From: JAUYIV01 sp035464675
GTDB taxonomy: Bacteria > Actinomycetota > Acidimicrobiia > Spongiisociales > UBA11373
Reading direction: 5' to 3'
DNA length: 17,516 bases
NCBI GenBank assembly: GCA_035464675.1
Contig: DATHSA010000012.1
Span: forward strand, 1 to 17,516
Below the pieces are notes generated by a model. It was not told the origin of the DNA. It searched no databases and worked only from the letters and a program-made list of their open reading frames with translations. Every line of letters begins with the position of its first letter. The first letter of the stretch is position 1. Below, piece after piece: positions 13,789 to 17,516 of this stretch. The translations under genes and the position numbers were made by a program.

Positions 13789-15837
13789 CTACGTGAAGAT
13801 CAGCAAGCCCAGGACCAGGAGCACCGCCCCGGCGAACAACGCCCCTGCGTACTGCTGGACCCGCCCCGTCGTCGTGCGACGCAGCGCCTCTCCGGCCTCT
13901 CCGGTCCCACCGGCGAGGGCGTTGACGGTGAAGTCGATGCCCCGCTGGTCGAGACCGCCGTACACGAACCCTGCCAGGCCCTTCGACACCGCACCGAAGG
14001 CGTTGACCACGGTGTCGATGACGTAGGTGTTGGTCCAGTCGATGAACCGGGCCACCGGGCCCTTGATCGGGTCGACCAGGGCCACCCGGTAGAGGTCGTC
14101 GATGTAGTACTTGTTGGCCAGCACCGGATACAGCACCGGGATGCGGAAGGTGTCTCGCTCCCGCTGCGTGGCGGCGTCCTTGCGCCAGAGCCGGGTGCCG
14201 GCGGCGATCCCGGCCAGCGCCACCAGCAGGCCGATGGCGGCGAGGGCGAAGTTGATCGCCTCTGCGTGATGGTCGCCCATCGGGAACGGCCGGGCGGCGA
14301 GCCACTCTGTGAATCCCGTGAACACGCCCGGCACGTTGGCGAACCCGGCGACGATCGACAGCCCGGCCAGCCCGATCATCGGGTACGTCATCACCTTGGG
14401 CGACTCGTGGGGATGGGCCTGACCCTTGTAGTCCCCGAAGAACGTGAGGTATACGGCCCGAGCCATGTAGAACGCGGTGACGAACGCCCCGGCGATGGCG
14501 ACCCACAGCACGACGCTCGCCACCATGCCTCCGCCGTGCCCGGCGTCGTAGGAGATCGATGCGAGGATCTCGTCCTTCGACCAGAAGCCGGCGAGGGGGA
14601 AGATCCCGGCCAGGGCCAGCGACCCTATGAGGAACGTGCGGTAGGTCCACGGCATCGACTTACGCAGACCCCCCATGTCACTCATGTTGTTGGAGTGGAC
14701 CGCGTGGATCACCGACCCCGCCCCGAGGAACAACAGGCCCTTGAAGAAGGCATGGGTGAAGAGGTGGAAGAGCCCCGCCGTATAGGCGCCCGCCCCCATC
14801 GCCGCCGTCATGTACCCCAATTGCGACAGGGTCGAGTAGGCCAGCACCTTCTTGATGTCGTCCTGGACGAGCGCGATCAGGCCGGTGGCGAACAGCGTGA
14901 TCGCTCCGATGACGATGATGATCGCCTTGACGTCGACGGCGAACATGTCCGACTGGTAGAAGGGGAACATCCGTCCCAGCAGGTACACCCCGGCGGTCAC
15001 CATCGTCGCTGCATGCATCAGGGACGACACCGGAGTCGGGCCCGCCATGGCGTCGGGGAGCCACACATGGAAGGGGAATTGGGCGCTCTTGCCCATGGCC
15101 CCGATGAACAGCGCCAGGCCAGCCCAGAACGCCACCTGTGCCAGCGCCGAGTCGCCCTCGAAGACTGCGGTGAGCACGTCGGCGAACCGGAAGGAGCCGA
15201 CCGTGACCCCGATGATGATCACCCCGATGACCAGGCCGACATCGGCGATCTTGTTGGTGATGAACGCCTTGATGGCGGCGGCGTTGTTGGCGTGGTCCTC
15301 CCAGTAGTGCCCGATCAGCAGGTACGAGGCGACGCCGACCAGCTCCCAGCCGACGATCAGCTGGATCAAGTTGGCCGACGAGACCAGGACCAGCATGGCG
15401 CCGGCGAAGAGTGTGAAGGCTGCGAAGAACCAGGTGTACCGCTCGTCGCCCTTCATGTAGCCCTTGGCGTAGGTGAAGACCGCCAGGCCGACCACCCCGA
15501 CGACGGCGTACATCATGATCGAGAGCCCGTCGACCACCCAGCCCCACTCGATCGTGTACGACCCGAGGCGGGCGATCTCGACGGCGCCTTCATGGTGGAT
15601 GCCCTCGCCGGCGTTCGCGATGAAGAGCGCCACCCCGTATACCGCAACGAACAGCATTGCGGCCTCGGCCAACTCCCACCCCTTGAAGGGCAGACGCTTG
15701 CCGAAGAAGACGATCCCGAACATGAGGACGAGCGGGACCAGAGGGATCAGCCAGGCGAACTCGGCTAGCACGCCGCCATCGGACAGCCGAGCGACCTCAT
15801 GGGCCTCACCGGCGAACGCGAAGAGGGATGCGGTCAT
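13789..15837 (-). CDS. nuoL: NADH-quinone oxidoreductase subunit L
   Basis: The largest antiporter-like subunit, 682 residues, at the distal end of the complex I membrane arm. Conserved sites are Glu165 (GWELVGVASYLLIGHYW), Lys250 (GKSAQFPFHVWLPDAMAGPT) and His275 (LMHAATMVTAGVYLL). The C-terminal part (from about residue 500) should hold the long lateral helix that runs along NuoM and NuoN, ending in a last membrane anchor (GALFAGAVLLVLGLLIFT). ATG 15837 lies 4 nt after the nuoK stop with GGTGAG upstream, inside the nuoK end. Its length is within the wide range for NuoL. Confidence 0.97.
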   Translation of the reverse strand: MTASLFAFAGEAHEVARLSDGGVLAEFAWLIPLVPLVLMFGIVFFGKRLPFKGWELAEAAMLFVAVYGVALFIANAGEGIHHEGAVEIARLGSYTIEWGWVVDGLSIMMYAVVGVVGLAVFTYAKGYMKGDERYTWFFAAFTLFAGAMLVLVSSANLIQLIVGWELVGVASYLLIGHYWEDHANNAAAIKAFITNKIADVGLVIGVIIIGVTVGSFRFADVLTAVFEGDSALAQVAFWAGLALFIGAMGKSAQFPFHVWLPDAMAGPTPVSSLMHAATMVTAGVYLLGRMFPFYQSDMFAVDVKAIIIVIGAITLFATGLIALVQDDIKKVLAYSTLSQLGYMTAAMGAGAYTAGLFHLFTHAFFKGLLFLGAGSVIHAVHSNNMSDMGGLRKSMPWTYRTFLIGSLALAGIFPLAGFWSKDEILASISYDAGHGGGMVASVVLWVAIAGAFVTAFYMARAVYLTFFGDYKGQAHPHESPKVMTYPMIGLAGLSIVAGFANVPGVFTGFTEWLAARPFPMGDHHAEAINFALAAIGLLVALAGIAAGTRLWRKDAATQRERDTFRIPVLYPVLANKYYIDDLYRVALVDPIKGPVARFIDWTNTYVIDTVVNAFGAVSKGLAGFVYGGLDQRGIDFTVNALAGGTGEAGEALRRTTTGRVQQYAGALFAGAVLLVLGLLIFT

Positions 15838-15841
15838 GGGC

Positions 15842-16147
15842 TCACCACCGCATCAGGTCGAGCTCGTCGACGTTCGCCGACGAGCGGTTGCGGAAGATCA
15901 TCACGACGATCGCCAGCCCGATGCCCACCTCGGCGGCGGCGATCGTGATGACGAACAGGGCGAATGCCTGGCCGGCGAGGAGTGAATCCTGGAGGAACGC
16001 GCCGAACGCCACCAGGTTGATGTTCACCGCGGCGAGCATCAACTCGACCGACAGCAAGACGAGCACCGCGTTGCGCCGGACCAGCACCCCGTAGATCCCG
16101 ATCGAGAACAGGAGCGCGCCCAGGACGAGGAACTGGCTGACGGTCAT
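15842..16147 (-). CDS. nuoK: NADH-quinone oxidoreductase subunit K
   Basis: A 101-residue, three-helix membrane subunit of complex I, the usual length. The two conserved membrane glutamates of the proton path are present: Glu35 in LLSVELMLAAVNINLVAF and Glu73 in AAAEVGIGLAIVV. The ATG overlaps the nuoJ stop (ATGA), so the two are translationally coupled; GGAAGGA lies about 11 nt upstream. Confidence 0.97.
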   Translation of the reverse strand: MTVSQFLVLGALLFSIGIYGVLVRRNAVLVLLSVELMLAAVNINLVAFGAFLQDSLLAGQAFALFVITIAAAEVGIGLAIVVMIFRNRSSANVDELDLMRW

Positions 16148-16686
16148 TTCTCGGGGTCCTTCCTCGCGATGACGATGCCGCCGATCAGGGCGGAGAGCAG
16201 GACGAAGGAAACCGCCTCGAAGGGGATCACGAACCGGCTGAAGAGCACATCGCCCAGATCACCGGTTCGCGACACGCTGTCTTCGATCACCTGGTCCTCG
16301 AAGGCGGCGACACTCACGATCGCCAGGGTCAAGAAGGTGCCGAGGGCCACCAGGGCCGCGGGCCAGCGTCGCTCGTGATCGAGCCGGACCGGGTCCCTCC
16401 CTGTCGGGGCCCGGGTGATCATGATGCCGAACAGGAACAGCACGACCACCGCCCCGATGTACACCAGCACCAGGGTCCAGGCGACGAACTCGGCTCCGAG
16501 CATGAGGAACAGCGCGGCCGAGCCGCCCAGGGCGAGTACCAGCATGAGGGCGGCGTGGACGACGTTAGGGCTGGTGACCACGCGAAACGCCGCGACGACC
16601 ATCACGAGCGCGATCACCAGGAACATGATGTTCTGAGCGTCGGACAGCCAGTCGGTGGTCCACTCCCACCACGTGCTGAATTCCAT
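16144..16686 (-). CDS. nuoJ: NADH-quinone oxidoreductase subunit J
   Basis: A 180-residue, five-helix membrane subunit of complex I that packs near NuoK and NuoA at the quinone end. Conserved stretches are VVHAALMLVLALGGSAALFLMLGAEF and VYIGAVVVLFLFGIMI, the helix-3 region with the pi-bulge in the family. ATG 16686 overlaps the nuoI stop by one base (TGATG) and has GGAGAAGGG upstream. An in-frame GTG at 16731 would add 15 residues lying wholly inside nuoI with no family support, so it was not used. Confidence 0.96.
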   Translation of the reverse strand: MEFSTWWEWTTDWLSDAQNIMFLVIALVMVVAAFRVVTSPNVVHAALMLVLALGGSAALFLMLGAEFVAWTLVLVYIGAVVVLFLFGIMITRAPTGRDPVRLDHERRWPAALVALGTFLTLAIVSVAAFEDQVIEDSVSRTGDLGDVLFSRFVIPFEAVSFVLLSALIGGIVIARKDPEK

Positions 16687-17162
16687 CAGCCCTTCTCCAA
16701 CGGGGGCGGCGGCGGGACCGTGGCGAGCCACTCGGTCAAGCGCTCCTTGTCATGGAGCATCGCTGAGATCTTCCCCTCCGAGTACTCGTACTCCGGCGAC
16801 CAGAAGAGGGCGTCGAACGGACAGACCTCGACGCAGATGCCGCAGTACATGCAGAGTGCATAGTCGATGTCGAAACGGTCGAGGACCGCCCGGCTGCGAG
16901 GGCGCCCACCCGGCTTCGACGGCGGCTGCAGTTCCTTGTGACCCTCGATGTAGATGCACCAGTCGGGGCACTCCCGGGCGCACAGCATGCAGACGGTGCA
17001 TGCCTCGGTGTCGAGAGCGATCACGCCCCGGGCCCGCGGCACCGGGACCTCCCTCTCCTTCGGGTAGTTGACCGTGACCGGCTTCGTGAAGAGGGTGCGC
17101 AGGGTCACCCACATGCCCTTGAGAAGCCCGGTGCCCGGGACCTTGGGGAGTCTCGGCGCCAT
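16686..17162 (-). CDS. nuoI: NADH-quinone oxidoreductase subunit I (2x 4Fe-4S)
   Basis: A 158-residue peripheral subunit that carries clusters N6a and N6b and passes electrons towards the quinone site. Two complete ferredoxin motifs are visible: Cys55, Cys58, Cys61, Cys65 (CTVCMLCARECP) and Cys104, Cys107, Cys110, Cys114 (CMYCGICVEVCP). The N-terminal amphipathic region (GLLKGMWVTLRTLFTKPVTV) should lie on the membrane arm. ATG 17162 overlaps the nuoH stop by one base (TGATG). A longer frame up to 17276 lies inside nuoH and has no family match, so it was rejected. Confidence 0.97.
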   Translation of the reverse strand: MAPRLPKVPGTGLLKGMWVTLRTLFTKPVTVNYPKEREVPVPRARGVIALDTEACTVCMLCARECPDWCIYIEGHKELQPPSKPGGRPRSRAVLDRFDIDYALCMYCGICVEVCPFDALFWSPEYEYSEGKISAMLHDKERLTEWLATVPPPPPLEKG

Positions 17163-17516
17163 CAGAACACCACCTTCGCCACCGCGGTCACGGCGATGTT
17201 GGCGAGGGCGAGCGGGATGAGCCAGCGCCACGCCAGCGATTGCAGCTGATCCTCGCGCAGCCGGGGGAAGGTCCACCGCAGCCAGATGATGACGAACACG
17301 AGCAGCGACACCTTTCCCATCAGGATCAACGGACCGAGCCAGTCGAGGGCGCCATCGGGGATGCCGGGGAGGTAGTAGCCGCCCAGGAACAAGGTGGCGG
17401 CGATCGCGGACATCGAGAACATCCCGGCGTACTCGGCGAGGAAGAACATCGTGAACCGGATGCCCGAGTACTCGGTCAGGTATCCCATCACCAGCTCCGA
17501 CTCGTCGATCGGCATG
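17162..17516 (-). CDS. nuoH: NADH-quinone oxidoreductase subunit H, C-terminal part (partial)
   Basis: The last 118 codons of the subunit that, with NuoB and NuoD, forms the quinone chamber of complex I. The diagnostic stretch ESELVMGYLTEYSGIRFTMF followed by FLAEYAGM is present, then hydrophobic helices, the loop DWLGPLILMGKVSLLVFVII, WLRWTFPRLREDQLQSLAWR and a last helix. The N-terminus is beyond the right edge of the window, so the ATG at 17515 is internal and not a start. nuoI follows with a one-base overlap. Confidence 0.95.
   Translation of the reverse strand, partial: MPIDESELVMGYLTEYSGIRFTMFFLAEYAGMFSMSAIAATLFLGGYYLPGIPDGALDWLGPLILMGKVSLLVFVIIWLRWTFPRLREDQLQSLAWRWLIPLALANIAVTAVAKVVF

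Noticed and set aside
10638..15768. Long plus-strand open frames over nuoL, nuoM and nuoN
   Set aside because: Their translations are charged and repetitive (Glu/Arg/His/Gly-rich), typical of antisense shadows of membrane protein genes.
16687..17276. N-terminal extensions of nuoJ (to 16731) and nuoI (to 17276)
   Set aside because: Both lie inside the upstream nuo gene, while the downstream ATGs have TGATG overlaps and start where the families start.

Overview
The window is high-GC bacterial DNA of actinobacterial character. Third codon positions are mostly C or G, several genes have a TANNNT box 6-8 nt before the ATG and no Shine-Dalgarno (leaderless style), a putative deazaflavin (F420)-type reductase gene is present, and tuf sits next to Met, Thr and Tyr tRNA genes. 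A lineage such as Acidimicrobiia is a guess from general look, not something the sequence proves.

Layout. 1-1409 (minus strand): tRNA-Tyr(GTA), a small class III cyclase-domain gene whose catalytic Asn/Arg pair is missing, tRNA-Thr(GGT), tRNA-Met(CAT), and the first 52 codons of tuf (EF-Tu). Repeats fill the gaps around the cyclase gene. 1566-2630 (plus): a DUF2157-like ten-helix membrane protein. 2702-3700 (minus): htpX membrane protease, whose last ten codons are duplicated around a GC-rich repeat. 3840-6905 (minus): a 1021-residue secreted subtilase with a PA insert. 7005-9282 (minus): a MidA-family methyltransferase, glutamate racemase murI, and a frameshifted deazaflavin-type reductase. 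9365-10392 (plus): a small cupin and a six-helix membrane protein ending in a zinc ribbon. 10402-10680: a startless gene remnant and heptamer tandem repeats. 10683-17516 (minus): nuoH(partial)-nuoI-J-K-L-M-N, the membrane arm and last peripheral Fe-S subunit of respiratory complex I, packed with 1-4 nt overlaps or gaps of a few nt.

How the genes work together. The nuo genes are one operon making the proton-pumping part of NADH:quinone oxidoreductase. MidA proteins are known in other organisms as complex I assembly methyltransferases, so a midA homologue about 2.6 kb from nuoN is thematically related, though it sits with murI rather than in the nuo operon. The Tyr/Thr/Met tRNAs and tuf form a translation locus.

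I see no CRISPR array, insertion sequence, phage or toxin/defence cassette, and nothing that amounts to a new multi-gene system. The most unusual signals are non-coding: a repeat found twice, each time flanked by long direct repeats (one made of the htpX 3' end); period-7 tandem repeats in two gene gaps; a possible pseudoknot in the subtilase leader; and tuf codon usage in which third-position C is almost absent.
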